Assembly (NCBI GenBank): GCA_004556155.1
Contig: SFIM01000032.1
Coordinates: 1 to 25,818, forward strand
Source of the DNA: Clostridiales bacterium
GTDB taxonomy: Bacteria > Bacillota > Clostridia > Christensenellales > Aristaeellaceae
Direction of reading: 5' to 3'
Length of the DNA: 25,818 nucleotides
The position numbers were made by a program, and so were the translations under genes. Under the pieces are notes generated by a model. The model was given only the letters and a program-made list of their open reading frames with translations. It searched no databases and was not told where the DNA came from. Shown one piece after another: positions 1-7,481 of the stretch (the stretch's first letter is position 1; every line of letters begins with the position of its first letter).

Positions 1-831
1 ATGTATCATATCTTAGCACACATGAAAGTGGATAATCCATCAAATTTGTATTCCGAAGCATACATAGATAATGTTAAGGAAATAAAAAAAGGTAGATATG
101 ATAGTATTACAGATGTAGTATCGCCTTTATCAAATTACTATAACGAAAACTTTGAAAGATTAGGAGTAATTAATTTTCTACCGCTTGTATGTTCTTCTGT
201 TCAAGATTTAATAGGTGCAATCGAAAACTATTATGGCTTCACAGAAACAGATAAGAAAGAATTTATATTTCCACTAATTCAACTTTTAAAAAGTGAATTT
301 GAATTTTATGAAGGCTACTGGAACGAACTATATGCCACAACCTCTATATGTAGAAAAGCATTTGAATCGTGGATAAAAAATGAAATGAGCAAATATGAGA
401 CATTATTCTCTTATTTTAATAAATTTGCTGTGGTAGGTATGTCTTATAGCTTGACAAACAATGGTAGAGGATTTGGAGACACATCTTCATTTAATGCAGT
501 TGTTCCATTTGCTTTTGATGAAAGTGAATATAAAAATATCTTCTATCAAATATTGCATGAGTATACACATCAATTCACAGATAAATTGATTGGTGAAAGT
601 ATCAGAATGGATGATGGGACACATGATATATCTGAGAAAGCAGTGATTTTATTTGATTATTATTTGGTAAAAAAACTATATAAAGAAGATACGGATTCCT
701 ACTTGAAATGGATTGGCTCACTTGCAAACGCTGATAATTGTGATGAAAATTTATTTCTATCTGTTTTTAAAATCAACGATGACATCAATGAAAAACTATT
801 GGAATTGGTAGAGAAGATAACAAGAAGATAA
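1..831 (+). CDS. Putative zincin-like metallopeptidase, AT-rich, possibly 5'-truncated
   Basis: I do not recognise the family. The 276-residue frame contains LHEYTHQFTDKL with an HExxH motif at residues 186-190, the zinc-binding and catalytic signature of zincin peptidases. Downstream acidic residues (for example in the stretch around DISEKAV) could give a third ligand, but this is not clear by eye. No signal peptide or membrane segment is visible, so it is probably cytoplasmic. The ATG is the first base of the window, so no ribosome site can be checked and the true start may lie upstream. Codons favour ATA, AAA, TTA and AGA, whereas every other gene here uses G/C-ending codons, which suggests recent transfer. 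It reads towards the palindromes at 897-985 and is convergent with the IIC gene. The peptidase call rests on the motif alone. Confidence 0.6.
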   Translation: MYHILAHMKVDNPSNLYSEAYIDNVKEIKKGRYDSITDVVSPLSNYYNENFERLGVINFLPLVCSSVQDLIGAIENYYGFTETDKKEFIFPLIQLLKSEFEFYEGYWNELYATTSICRKAFESWIKNEMSKYETLFSYFNKFAVVGMSYSLTNNGRGFGDTSSFNAVVPFAFDESEYKNIFYQILHEYTHQFTDKLIGESIRMDDGTHDISEKAVILFDYYLVKKLYKEDTDSYLKWIGSLANADNCDENLFLSVFKINDDINEKLLELVEKITRR

Positions 832-896
832 TAGCATCACTGGTTGTTTATAACGCATTTAATCATTTTACAAATTCCAATTTGTTGAACTGATAA

Positions 897-943
897 AGAG
901 CGCACTTCTATACAGAGGCAAGCTCTGTATAGAAGTGCGCTCT
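897..943. repeat. Perfect 21-bp inverted repeat with 5-nt loop
   Basis: Bases 897-917 are the exact reverse complement of 923-943, with the loop GCAAG at 918-922. Neither side has a real T-run (the minus-strand exit has only CTTT), so it is not a textbook terminator. It sits where the AT-rich left segment changes to the GC-rich genome. The whole gene-free strip 832-1152 holds this repeat, the hairpins at 953-985 and 1052-1080, and a small one around 1006-1023 (AAGGGG/CCCCTT). I see no gene or RNA family in it. Confidence 0.85.
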
Positions 944-952
944 GCGAGGCGA

Positions 953-985
953 ACAGCCCGGACATTTGAATGTCCGGGCTGTTTT
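953..985 (+). terminator. Hairpin terminator candidate after the AT-rich gene
   Basis: ACAGCCCGGACATT (953-966) pairs with AATGTCCGGGCTGT (969-982), followed by a short TTTT run that ends at 985. The stem is long and GC-rich but the T-tract is short. It lies about 120 bases past the stop at 831 and would act on plus-strand transcripts. Confidence 0.55.
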
Positions 986-1050
986 GCGTCACTTCGTTCC
1001 GAATAAGGGGCTGCACCCCTTGTTCTGCGAAAGCAGCTGTACCCATAATG

Positions 1051-1080
1051 AAAAGGCGTGACTTTCGCGGTCACGCCTTT
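1051..1080 (-). terminator. Rho-independent terminator of the mutY-IIC unit
   Basis: On the minus strand AAAGGCGTGAC (1080-1070) pairs with GTCACGCCTTT (1062-1052) around a 7-nt loop and runs into TTTTCATT. It lies about 75 bases past the IIC stop codon. The plus-strand exit (CCTTTCCTGTTTT) also has some T's, so it could stop transcription in both directions. Confidence 0.75.
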
Positions 1081-1152
1081 CCTGTTTTACTGTCTTACGA
1101 ACACCGCCCGAATACTCGCGGCAGCATGTTTTCAAATAAAACAACCTTATTT

Positions 1153-2214
1153 TTAATCGGCCAGTTTCATATCGCCGGGCTTCACCCACCCCAACCGGCG
1201 CAAAATCCAACAAAAGATCAGGCTCAGTATTGCGGGCAGCACAAAGCAAATCAGCGCAAGGCCAAGCCAATCCATGGGCAGAATGGCCGTGCGCGTACCG
1301 GCGGCAATGTCATTTAGCCACCCGGTATATACGCCGATCTGCCCTACCAGTCCGCAGGTGCCCATGCCGCTGGATACGGCAGGGCCGTTCATTTCCAGAT
1401 GGAACAGGCAGGTAGCCAGCGGCCCCGTCACGGCGGAGGCCAGCGTGGGCGCAATCCAGATGCGCGGATTGCGCAGGATGTTGGGCATTTGCAGCATGGA
1501 GGTGCCCAGGCCCTGGCTGATCAGCCCGCTCGCGCCGTTCTCCCGATAGGAAATCACGGCGAAGCCCACCATCTGTGCGCAGCAGCCAGCCACAGCCGCG
1601 CCGCCCGCCAAGCCCGTCAGCGACAGCGCCGCACAGATCGCCGCGCTGGAAATGGGCAGCGTCAGCGCCATGCCCACAGCCACGGATACCAGCACGCCCA
1701 TCAGGAAAGGCTGCAAGTTGGTCGCCCACTTGATAAAATCGCCCACAGCGCTGGCCGCCGCGCCAATGGCGGGCGCGCACAGCACGGCCAGACCGCAGCC
1801 CGTCAGGATAGTCACCGCGGGCGTAACCAGGATATCCACCTTGGTTTCGCGGCTGACAAGTTTTCCGCACTCTGCCGCAATAATCGTAATGATATAAACC
1901 GCCAGCGGGCCGCCCGCGCCGCCCAGGCTGTTAGCCGCCATGCCCACGGCGATCAGGCTGTAGAGCACCAGCTGCGGGGCGCTGAGGGCCGCGCCGATGG
2001 ACACCGCCATCGCAGGCCCGGCCACCTGCTGGGCAAAATTGCCCGCGTCAATCAAAAACTGTACGCCCAGCTGCTGCCCCAGTGTTTTGATAATCGTGCC
2101 GATCAAAAGCGAGGCAAACAGCCCCTGCGCCATCGCGCCCATCGCGTCCACGCCGTAGCATTTGGCGGAAAGCAGCACGTTTTTGCGTTTCAGAAATGCC
2201 TGAATCCGGTTCAT
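1153..2214 (-). CDS. PTS-type EIIC membrane protein (PTS_EIIC_2-like family)
   Basis: This is a 353-residue polytopic membrane protein with about eight to ten hydrophobic segments. It matches what I recall of the PF13303-type EIIC family: an N-terminal DAMGAMAQGLFASLLIGTII-like segment, KLVSRETKVDILVTPAVTI in the middle, LQPFLMGVLVSVAVGMALTLP, and CCAQMVGFAVISYRENG before QGLGTSMLQMPNI. Classical EIIC proteins carry a sugar across the membrane and are phosphorylated through IIA and IIB partners. No IIA or IIB gene is present here, so the substrate and the phosphotransfer role are unknown. The start is supported by AAGGAG about six bases upstream. It begins 18 bases after the mutY stop, is probably co-transcribed with mutY, and is followed by the terminator at 1080-1051. 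Confidence 0.85.
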   Translation of the reverse strand: MNRIQAFLKRKNVLLSAKCYGVDAMGAMAQGLFASLLIGTIIKTLGQQLGVQFLIDAGNFAQQVAGPAMAVSIGAALSAPQLVLYSLIAVGMAANSLGGAGGPLAVYIITIIAAECGKLVSRETKVDILVTPAVTILTGCGLAVLCAPAIGAAASAVGDFIKWATNLQPFLMGVLVSVAVGMALTLPISSAAICAALSLTGLAGGAAVAGCCAQMVGFAVISYRENGASGLISQGLGTSMLQMPNILRNPRIWIAPTLASAVTGPLATCLFHLEMNGPAVSSGMGTCGLVGQIGVYTGWLNDIAAGTRTAILPMDWLGLALICFVLPAILSLIFCWILRRLGWVKPGDMKLAD

Positions 2215-2232
2215 CGATTTCTCCTTGTGTTA

Positions 2233-3270
2233 TTATTCTTTCAATAATATATCCATTGCCGCCCTGCGCGCAGCCTTCATGGCGGTGGGCAGGGGCAGCC
2301 CGGTCAGGGTCTGCGCATCCGCCCACTGCCCCGCCGTGCGCCCAGGCATTGCGGGCAGATCCACGCGGTACAGCTGCATATTCCAGATGCGGTGGGTAAA
2401 CACATGCCGCGCCTCACCCAGCGGAATGATTCGATTTGCCTGCATACCCAGCGCCTCCAGCTTTCTGGCCATGCCCTCAGGCGTGCTGTCGCCCTCGCAG
2501 AGCAGGAACGTCCACAGCCCCTTGAGCAGCGCCGCGTCGCGTTTGATCATCAGCACGCGCCCCTCGGCAATCACCAATCCCACGCCCACATCCACCGGCA
2601 CGGGCGGCCTGGCCGCCGCGCGGATGGGCAGCTGATCGGCGTCGCCCTGGGCATAAGCATCGCACTGTGCTTGCAGCGGGCACCGCGCACAGTCCGGCGT
2701 GCCGGGCACGCAGATCGTCGCACCCAGATCCATCAGCGCCTGATTCCAATCTCCCGGCCGCTCGCGGTCAATCTCCCGTTCCCCCAACTCATGGATCAGT
2801 CGCTTGACGCTGGGACGACCGACGTCCTCCCGCACGCCATGAACGCGCGCCAGCACGCGGGTGAGATTGCCGTCAATAGCCGGATAGGGCAGGCGATAGG
2901 CGATGCTGGCCACCGCCGCCGCCGTGTAGTCCCCAACGCCAGGCAGGGCGCGGATGCCCTCATAGGCGGCAGGGAAGCGGCCGCCGTACTCCCGCTGCAT
3001 AATCTGCGCGGCCTTGTGCAGGTTGCGCGCGCGGGAATAATAGCCCAGCCCTTCCCAATATTTGAGCACTTCCTGCTCATCGGCCTGCGCCAGCGCGGCG
3101 ATATTGGGAAAGCGGTTCAAAAAGCGCGTGTAATAGCCGCTCACCGTATCGGTGCGCGTTTGCTGCAGCATAATCTCGGAAATCCACACAGCATAAGGAT
3201 CGCGCGTACCGCGAAAGGGCAGCACCCGGCGGTTTGCGTCATACCAGTCAAGAAGCAAAGGATACGCCAT
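2233..3270 (-). CDS. mutY: A/G-specific adenine DNA glycosylase MutY
   Basis: MutY removes adenine mispaired with 8-oxoguanine in base-excision repair. The 345-residue protein shows the catalytic Glu32 in ISEIMLQQT, the helix-hairpin-helix LPGVGDYTAAAV (109-120), the catalytic Asp133 in AIDGNLTRVLAR, and a [4Fe-4S] motif C-x6-C-x2-C-x5-C (Cys187, 194, 197, 203). The C-terminal third is the NUDIX-like domain that reads 8-oxoG (VGVGLVIAEGRVLMIKRD). I chose the ATG at 3270 because GGAGG lies eight bases upstream and the protein then starts with the usual MAYPLLLDWYDANRR. An in-frame extension to 3315 would run through the predicted promoter. It is divergent from groES and probably co-transcribed with the IIC gene. 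Confidence 0.96.
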   Translation of the reverse strand: MAYPLLLDWYDANRRVLPFRGTRDPYAVWISEIMLQQTRTDTVSGYYTRFLNRFPNIAALAQADEQEVLKYWEGLGYYSRARNLHKAAQIMQREYGGRFPAAYEGIRALPGVGDYTAAAVASIAYRLPYPAIDGNLTRVLARVHGVREDVGRPSVKRLIHELGEREIDRERPGDWNQALMDLGATICVPGTPDCARCPLQAQCDAYAQGDADQLPIRAAARPPVPVDVGVGLVIAEGRVLMIKRDAALLKGLWTFLLCEGDSTPEGMARKLEALGMQANRIIPLGEARHVFTHRIWNMQLYRVDLPAMPGRTAGQWADAQTLTGLPLPTAMKAARRAAMDILLKE

Positions 3271-3301
3271 GCAAGTAACCTCCAATAAATAGAACACGAT
3301 T

Positions 3302-3331
3302 AGTATAACACACAACGCCCCGCCGCGTCAG
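3302..3331 (-). promoter_or_regulatory. Predicted sigma-A promoter of mutY
   Basis: On the minus strand CTGACG (3331-3326), an 18-base spacer and TATACT (3307-3302) lie about 30 bases upstream of the mutY ATG. The -10 matches the consensus at five of six bases and the -35 at four of six. It faces away from the groES promoter in the same 262-base intergenic region. Confidence 0.5.
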
Positions 3332-3420
3332 CCGCCCGGCAAAAAATCACGATTTACGTCAAGCCCGCCCGTTTTCCCACTTCTGGGACAAAATATTCAA
3401 AAATTTTTCTAAAAAAGGTA

Positions 3421-3449
3421 TTGCATATATCGCCGGTTTGCGATAAACT
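3421..3449 (+). promoter_or_regulatory. Predicted sigma-A promoter of groES-groEL
   Basis: TTGCAT (3421-3426), a 17-base spacer and TAAACT (3444-3449) precede the CIRCE operator. The run of A and T at about 3391-3419 could act as an UP element. Transcription would start near 3456, placing CIRCE in the first bases of the transcript, as is typical of HrcA-controlled operons. Confidence 0.6.
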
Positions 3450-3463
3450 ATATGCGTAAGGCG

Positions 3464-3490
3464 TTAGCACTCGATTTGTGTGATTGCTAA
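3464..3490 (+). promoter_or_regulatory. CIRCE operator (HrcA binding site)
   Basis: TTAGCACTC (3464-3472), a nine-base spacer and GATTGCTAA (3482-3490) match the CIRCE consensus TTAGCACTC-N9-GAGTGCTAA with one mismatch (T for G at 3484) in the right arm. CIRCE is bound by the repressor HrcA and couples groESL expression to free GroEL. The hrcA gene is not in this window. Confidence 0.93.
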
Positions 3491-3532
3491 CAGCCCGATT
3501 GCACTGAATATTCTATAGGAGGATTAAAACTC

Positions 3533-3817
3533 ATGACCATTAAACCTTTGGGTGACCGCGTGGTCATCAAAAACGTAGAAGCTGAAGAAACCACCAAGAG
3601 CGGCATCATCCTGACCGCCGCCGCCAAGGAAAAACCCCAGATGGCCGAGGTGCTGGCTGTCGGCCCCGGCGGCATGGTAGACGGTAAGGAAGTTAAAATG
3701 CAGGTGTCCGTAGGCCAGAAGGTGATCTACTCCAAGTACGCTGGCACCGAGGTCAAGCTGGACGGGCAGGAAGTCATCATCGTTCGTCAGAACGATATTC
3801 TGGCTGTGGTCGAATAA
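3533..3817 (+). CDS. groES: Co-chaperonin GroES (Cpn10)
   Basis: GroES forms the heptameric lid of the GroEL chamber in the cytoplasm. The 94-residue protein has the family's usual length, the N-terminal IKPLGDRVVIK, a mobile loop around residues 18-27 (EETTKSGIIL), the roof segment VLAVGPGG, and the C-terminal DGQEVIIVRQNDILAVVE. AGGAGG ten bases upstream supports the ATG. It is the first gene of the operon, 47 bases before groEL, and is controlled by the CIRCE element upstream. Confidence 0.98.
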   Translation: MTIKPLGDRVVIKNVEAEETTKSGIILTAAAKEKPQMAEVLAVGPGGMVDGKEVKMQVSVGQKVIYSKYAGTEVKLDGQEVIIVRQNDILAVVE

Positions 3818-3864
3818 GCTTTTATTCACCATCATCTATCTGATTAAAAAAGGAGTTTATTGTT

Positions 3865-5493
3865 ATGGCTAAGCAGATTAAATTTGGCGAGGACGCGCGC
3901 CGCGCGCTTGAAAAGGGTCTGAACACCCTGGCCGATACCGTAAAGATCACCCTGGGTCCCAAGGGCCGCAACGTTGTGCTGGATAAGAAGTACGGCGCTC
4001 CCCTCATCACCAACGACGGCGTAACCATCGCCAAGGAAGTTGAGCTGGAAGACCCCTTTGAAAACATGGGCGCGCAGCTGATCAAGGAAGTCGCCACCAA
4101 GACCAATGACGTGGCCGGCGACGGCACCACCACCGCCACCCTGCTGGCGCAGGCCATCGTGCGCGAGGGCATGAAGAACCTGGCCGCCGGCGCTAACCCC
4201 ATGGTGCTGCGCCGCGGCATCGAGGCCGCCACGGCCGAGGCTGTCTCCGCTCTGACCGAGCTGAGCCGCCCCATCAACGGCAAGCAGGCCATCGCGCAGG
4301 TTGCCTCCATCTCCGCGGGCGATGAAACCATCGGCAAGCTGATTTCCGACGCCATGGAAATCGTGGGCAAGGACGGCGTTATCACGGTTGAGGAATCCAA
4401 GACCATGAAGACCGAACTGACCACCACCGAGGGCATGCAGTTTGACCGCGGCTACGCTTCCGCTTACATGGTCACCGATCCCGACAAGATGGAAGCCGTG
4501 CTGGATAACCCCTACATCCTGATCACCGATAAGAAAATCTCCAACATTCAGGAGATCCTGCCCGTGCTGGAGCAGGTTGTGCAGCAGGGCAAGAAGCTGC
4601 TGATCATCGCCGAGGACGTTGAGGGCGAAGCCCTGGCTACCCTGGTTGTCAACAAGATCCGCGGCACCTTCACCTGCGTGGCCGTCAAGGCTCCCGGCTT
4701 TGGCGATCGCCGCAAGGAAATGCTGCGCGATATCGCCGTGCTGACCGGCGGCCAGGTCATCAGCGAGGAAATCGGCCTGGAGCTCAAGGACGCCACCATG
4801 GATATGCTGGGTCAGGCGCGCCTGGTCAAGGTTGACAAGGAAAACACCACCATCGTGGAAGGCGCCGGCGAAAAGTGCGATATCGACGCCCGCGTGGCGC
4901 AGATCCGCGCGCAGATCGCCGAGACCACCTCGGATTATGACCGCGAAAAGCTGCAGGAGCGTCTGGCCAAGCTGGCCGGCGGCGTAGCTGTCATCCAGGT
5001 AGGCGCGGCCACCGAAATCGAAATGAAGGAGCGCAAGCTGCGCATCGAAGACGCGCTGGCTGCTACCCGCGCGGCTGTTGAAGAGGGCATCGTGCCCGGC
5101 GGCGGCGTGGCCCTGCTGGCCGCGATGAAGCGCGTGCAGAAGATCGTAACCAACTACACCGGCGACGCTCGCACGGGCGTGCAGATCATCCTGGCCGCCA
5201 TGGAAGAGCCCATGCGCCAGATTGCCCGCAACGCCGGCATCGACGGCAGCGTCATCATTGAGAATATCCGTCGCCGCAACAAGCCCGATTATGGCTACGA
5301 TGCGCTCAAGGGCGAGTATGTAGACATGTTCGAGCGCGGCATCATCGATCCTACCAAGGTAACCCGCAGCGCCCTGCAGAACGCCTCCAGCGTGGCCGCG
5401 ATGGTGCTGACCACTGAATCCCTGGTGACCGATATTCCCCAGCCCGAACCGGCCGCTCCCGCGAACCCCGGCATGGGCGGCGGCATGTATTAA
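3865..5493 (+). CDS. groEL: Chaperonin GroEL (Cpn60)
   Basis: GroEL is the ATP-driven folding chamber made of two stacked heptameric rings. The protein has 542 residues, the standard length. The ATP site is intact: LGPKGRNVVLD (30-40), Asp51 in TNDGVT and Asp86 in AGDGTTTAT correspond to Asp52 and Asp87 of the E. coli protein. EEGIVPGGGVALL lies in the second equatorial part, and the tail ends in GMGGGMY, a short form of the usual Gly-Met tail. AAGGAG lies upstream of the ATG. It is second in the CIRCE-controlled operon and ends at the terminator at 5525-5558. Confidence 0.99.
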   Translation: MAKQIKFGEDARRALEKGLNTLADTVKITLGPKGRNVVLDKKYGAPLITNDGVTIAKEVELEDPFENMGAQLIKEVATKTNDVAGDGTTTATLLAQAIVREGMKNLAAGANPMVLRRGIEAATAEAVSALTELSRPINGKQAIAQVASISAGDETIGKLISDAMEIVGKDGVITVEESKTMKTELTTTEGMQFDRGYASAYMVTDPDKMEAVLDNPYILITDKKISNIQEILPVLEQVVQQGKKLLIIAEDVEGEALATLVVNKIRGTFTCVAVKAPGFGDRRKEMLRDIAVLTGGQVISEEIGLELKDATMDMLGQARLVKVDKENTTIVEGAGEKCDIDARVAQIRAQIAETTSDYDREKLQERLAKLAGGVAVIQVGAATEIEMKERKLRIEDALAATRAAVEEGIVPGGGVALLAAMKRVQKIVTNYTGDARTGVQIILAAMEEPMRQIARNAGIDGSVIIENIRRRNKPDYGYDALKGEYVDMFERGIIDPTKVTRSALQNASSVAAMVLTTESLVTDIPQPEPAAPANPGMGGGMY

Positions 5494-5524
5494 TCGAAAA
5501 CCGCTGAATAAAGCCTAATCAGAC

Positions 5525-5558
5525 GCCCTTCGGACCGCAATGTCCGAAGGGCATTTTT
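5525..5558 (+). terminator. Rho-independent terminator of groES-groEL
   Basis: GCCCTTCGGAC (5525-5535) pairs perfectly with GTCCGAAGGGC (5542-5552) around the loop CGCAAT. It is followed by ATTTTT. It lies 32 bases after the groEL stop. Confidence 0.95.
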
Positions 5559-5666
5559 ATGTGGATTTTAAAGACGTTTTTTCAGGCCGCATGAATCCTC
5601 CCGCCGCGTGGCAAAATGATCATCAGGCGCGTGCAGCGCCGCCATAAATAAGGGAGGTTCATCCAC

Positions 5667-6242
5667 ATGAAAAGAATCCTTGCTCTGCTGCTGGCGGGCG
5701 CGCTGCTGTGCACCCTGACCGGCTGCTCTACCGCCGCGGACGGACAGGCCAAGCATAAATCGCTGGTCGTCTACTTTTCGGCCACAGGCAATACCAAGGC
5801 CGTGGCGCAGTATATAGCCGACGCTGCCAAGGCTACGCTGTTTGAGCTGACCCCCGAGCAGCCCTATGCCGAGGGCGACCTGGACTGGAACAACCCCGAC
5901 AGCCGCGTATCGGCGGAGCTTGCCAGCGAAGAGGCGCAAAACGCCGTCGTCCTGACCAACATCAGCGTGGGCGATTGGGAATCCTATGACACCGTATATC
6001 TGGGCTATCCCATCTGGACGGGCGTGGCCGCCTGGCCGGTCAACAGCTTTGTAAAGGGCAATGATTTTACGGGCAAGACGGTCATCCCCTTCTGCACCTC
6101 CGCCACCTCGGATATCGGCGATAGCGGAAAGCTGCTGGCACAGATGGCAGGCACGGGCGAATGGCTGGATGGCAAGCGCTTTGCCGCCTCAGCCAGCCGT
6201 GAAAGCGTGGAAAGCTGGGTAAAGCAGCTGGACTGGGATTGA
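5667..6242 (+). CDS. Flavodoxin-like lipoprotein
   Basis: The 191-residue protein starts with a lipoprotein signal (hydrophobic residues 5-17, lipobox LTGC with Cys20), so it is probably anchored on the outer face of the membrane. The mature part is a flavodoxin fold of the Flavodoxin_4 type. It has the FMN-phosphate loop SATGNTK (38-44) after the first strand, YDTVYLGYPIWTG in the middle, and KTVIPFCTSATSDIG near the third strand. The family carries electrons through bound FMN; the partner is unknown. GGGAGG upstream supports the ATG. It stands alone between two terminators. The predicted caxA promoter overlaps its TGA stop. Confidence 0.9.
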   Translation: MKRILALLLAGALLCTLTGCSTAADGQAKHKSLVVYFSATGNTKAVAQYIADAAKATLFELTPEQPYAEGDLDWNNPDSRVSAELASEEAQNAVVLTNISVGDWESYDTVYLGYPIWTGVAAWPVNSFVKGNDFTGKTVIPFCTSATSDIGDSGKLLAQMAGTGEWLDGKRFAASASRESVESWVKQLDWD

Positions 6243-6267
6243 CAAACCTGCCAAGTTGTGCTATGCT
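6239..6267 (+). promoter_or_regulatory. Predicted sigma-A promoter of the riboswitch-caxA transcript
   Basis: A perfect TTGACA (6239-6244), a 17-base spacer and TATGCT (6262-6267) lie just upstream of the riboswitch. The -35 box overlaps the TGA stop of the flavodoxin gene. The expected start near 6274 leaves almost no leader before helix P1 of the aptamer. Confidence 0.75.
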
Positions 6268-6274
6268 AATTCCT

Positions 6275-6371
6275 GTTAAAAGGGAGTAGTTATGAAGGCA
6301 TGGCCAACATATCCCGGCTTCCCGGCCGGTGGACATGCGCCTATGTATCGATAGGTAATGAGACTTTTAGC
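6275..6371 (+). ncRNA. yybP-ykoY (Mn2+) riboswitch aptamer
   Basis: The leader has the landmarks of the yybP-ykoY class. UAAAAG (6277-6282) can pair with CUUUUA (6364-6369) as P1, enclosing the conserved GGAGUAG on the 5' side and UGAGA on the 3' side. Between them are a GC hairpin (CCGGCUUCCCGG), the loop-like GGACAUGCG near 6332, and a CCUAU/AUAGG hairpin at about 6341-6355. In this class two loops dock and bind Mn2+. The P1 3' strand is also the start of the terminator at 6360-6408, so metal binding should favour read-through, an ON switch. The assignment comes from pattern memory, not a covariance search. Confidence 0.85.
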
Positions 6372-6408
6372 ACATCACATCAGCTGATCGTGCGAAAAGT
6401 CTCTTTTT
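6360..6408 (+). terminator. Riboswitch expression-platform terminator
   Basis: GAGACTTTTAGCAC (6360-6373) pairs with GTGCGAAAAGTCTC (6390-6403) with a single mismatch, and is followed by TTTTT (6404-6408). The 5' arm uses the same bases as the 3' side of the aptamer P1 helix, so aptamer and terminator exclude each other. It lies 27 bases upstream of the exchanger gene. Confidence 0.93.
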
Positions 6409-6435
6409 GTACGGTCGCAAAAAGGAGAAGGAATC

Positions 6436-7425
6436 ATGGGCATCGATTTCACCGGAGGCAGCCTGTTCATGGTGCTGCTGTTGTTCGCAGCAGGGCTGCT
6501 GTGCATCATCAAGGGCGGCGACCTGTTTGTGGACGCGGCCAGCTGGATCGCCGAGGCCTCGGGCATTCCCAAGTTCATCATCGGCGCAACAGTGGTCAGC
6601 TTTGCCACCACCATGCCCGAAATGCTGGTGTCCGTCTTTGCCGCCCTGCAGGGCAACGCGGACATCGCCGTGGGCAACGCGGTAGGCTCGGTGACGGCCA
6701 ACGTGGGGCTGATCATGTGCGTGGCGCTGATCTGCATGGAGTGCGCCATGACGCGCAAGCAGTTTGGCGTCAAGGCCTGCCTGCTGCTGGCGGCCATCCT
6801 GGCGCTGTTCGGCTTCACGCGCGACGGTCAGCTGAGCGTGCTGGAAAGCGTGCTAATTCTGATAATCTTCGTCGGCTTCCTGGTTGAAAGCCTGATCGCC
6901 GCGCGGCAGGAGCAGGGCTCCGAGCTTCCCGCGCAGGAGGAACGTCCCAAGATCGACAAAAAAACCGTGCTGCTCAACATCGGCAAGTTTCTGCTGGGCG
7001 CGGCGGGCATCGTGCTGGGCGCGCAGCTGCTGATCGATAACGGCTCTGCGCTGGCGCGCATGCTGGGCGTGCCGGACGCGGTCATCGCCGCCACCATGAT
7101 CGCCATTGGCACCTCGCTGCCCGAGCTTGTAACCACCCTGACCGCCATCAAGAAAAAGCAGGCTTCGCTGTCGGTGGGCAACATCATCGGTGCAAACATC
7201 ATGGATCTGACGCTGATCATGCCCCTGTGCGCGGTCATTCAGGGCAAGCCCATGACGGTGGAGCGCCAGGGCATGCTGCTGGACATTCCCGCCTGCCTGA
7301 TCATCTGCGCCGCGGCGCTGATTCCCGCGCTGGTTCAGGGCAAGTTCAAGCGCTGGATCGGCTACCTGATCGGCGGGCTGTACATCGCCTATCTGATTAT
7401 CATGTTCACCTGCTTCGGCGCATAA
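6436..7425 (+). CDS. CaxA/YrbG-type cation:sodium exchanger, Mn2+-riboswitch controlled
   Basis: The 329-residue membrane protein belongs to the Na+/Ca2+ exchanger superfamily and has two inverted repeats of about five helices. The alpha-repeat signatures are GATVVSFATTMPE (50-62) with GNAVGSVTAN (80-89), and MIAIGTSLPE (221-230) with GNIIGANIMD (248-257). Glu62 and Glu230 are the expected cation ligands. A hydrophilic loop at about 155-177 joins the halves. Family members are usually annotated as Ca2+/Na+ antiporters. The Mn2+-sensing leader suggests that this one exports Mn2+, alone or with Ca2+; that is inference. AAGGAG upstream supports the ATG. It is monocistronic, ending at the terminator at 7441-7479. 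Confidence 0.92.
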   Translation: MGIDFTGGSLFMVLLLFAAGLLCIIKGGDLFVDAASWIAEASGIPKFIIGATVVSFATTMPEMLVSVFAALQGNADIAVGNAVGSVTANVGLIMCVALICMECAMTRKQFGVKACLLLAAILALFGFTRDGQLSVLESVLILIIFVGFLVESLIAARQEQGSELPAQEERPKIDKKTVLLNIGKFLLGAAGIVLGAQLLIDNGSALARMLGVPDAVIAATMIAIGTSLPELVTTLTAIKKKQASLSVGNIIGANIMDLTLIMPLCAVIQGKPMTVERQGMLLDIPACLIICAAALIPALVQGKFKRWIGYLIGGLYIAYLIIMFTCFGA

Positions 7426-7440
7426 ACCATCCAAGCAAAG

Positions 7441-7479
7441 CCCCCTTCGCAGTCTTCCATGGCCGTGAAGGGGGTTTTT
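7441..7479 (+). terminator. Rho-independent terminator of the exchanger gene
   Basis: CCCCCTTC (7441-7448) pairs with GAAGGGGG (7467-7474) and is followed by TTTTT. It lies 15 bases after the stop codon. The 18-base loop can form a few more pairs. Confidence 0.9.
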
Positions 7480-7481
7480 GA

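Noticed and set aside
832..1152. CRISPR array or tRNA in the gene-free strip
   Set aside because: The repeats are inverted, not direct with spacers, and no cloverleaf with a T-loop GTTCRA pattern is present.
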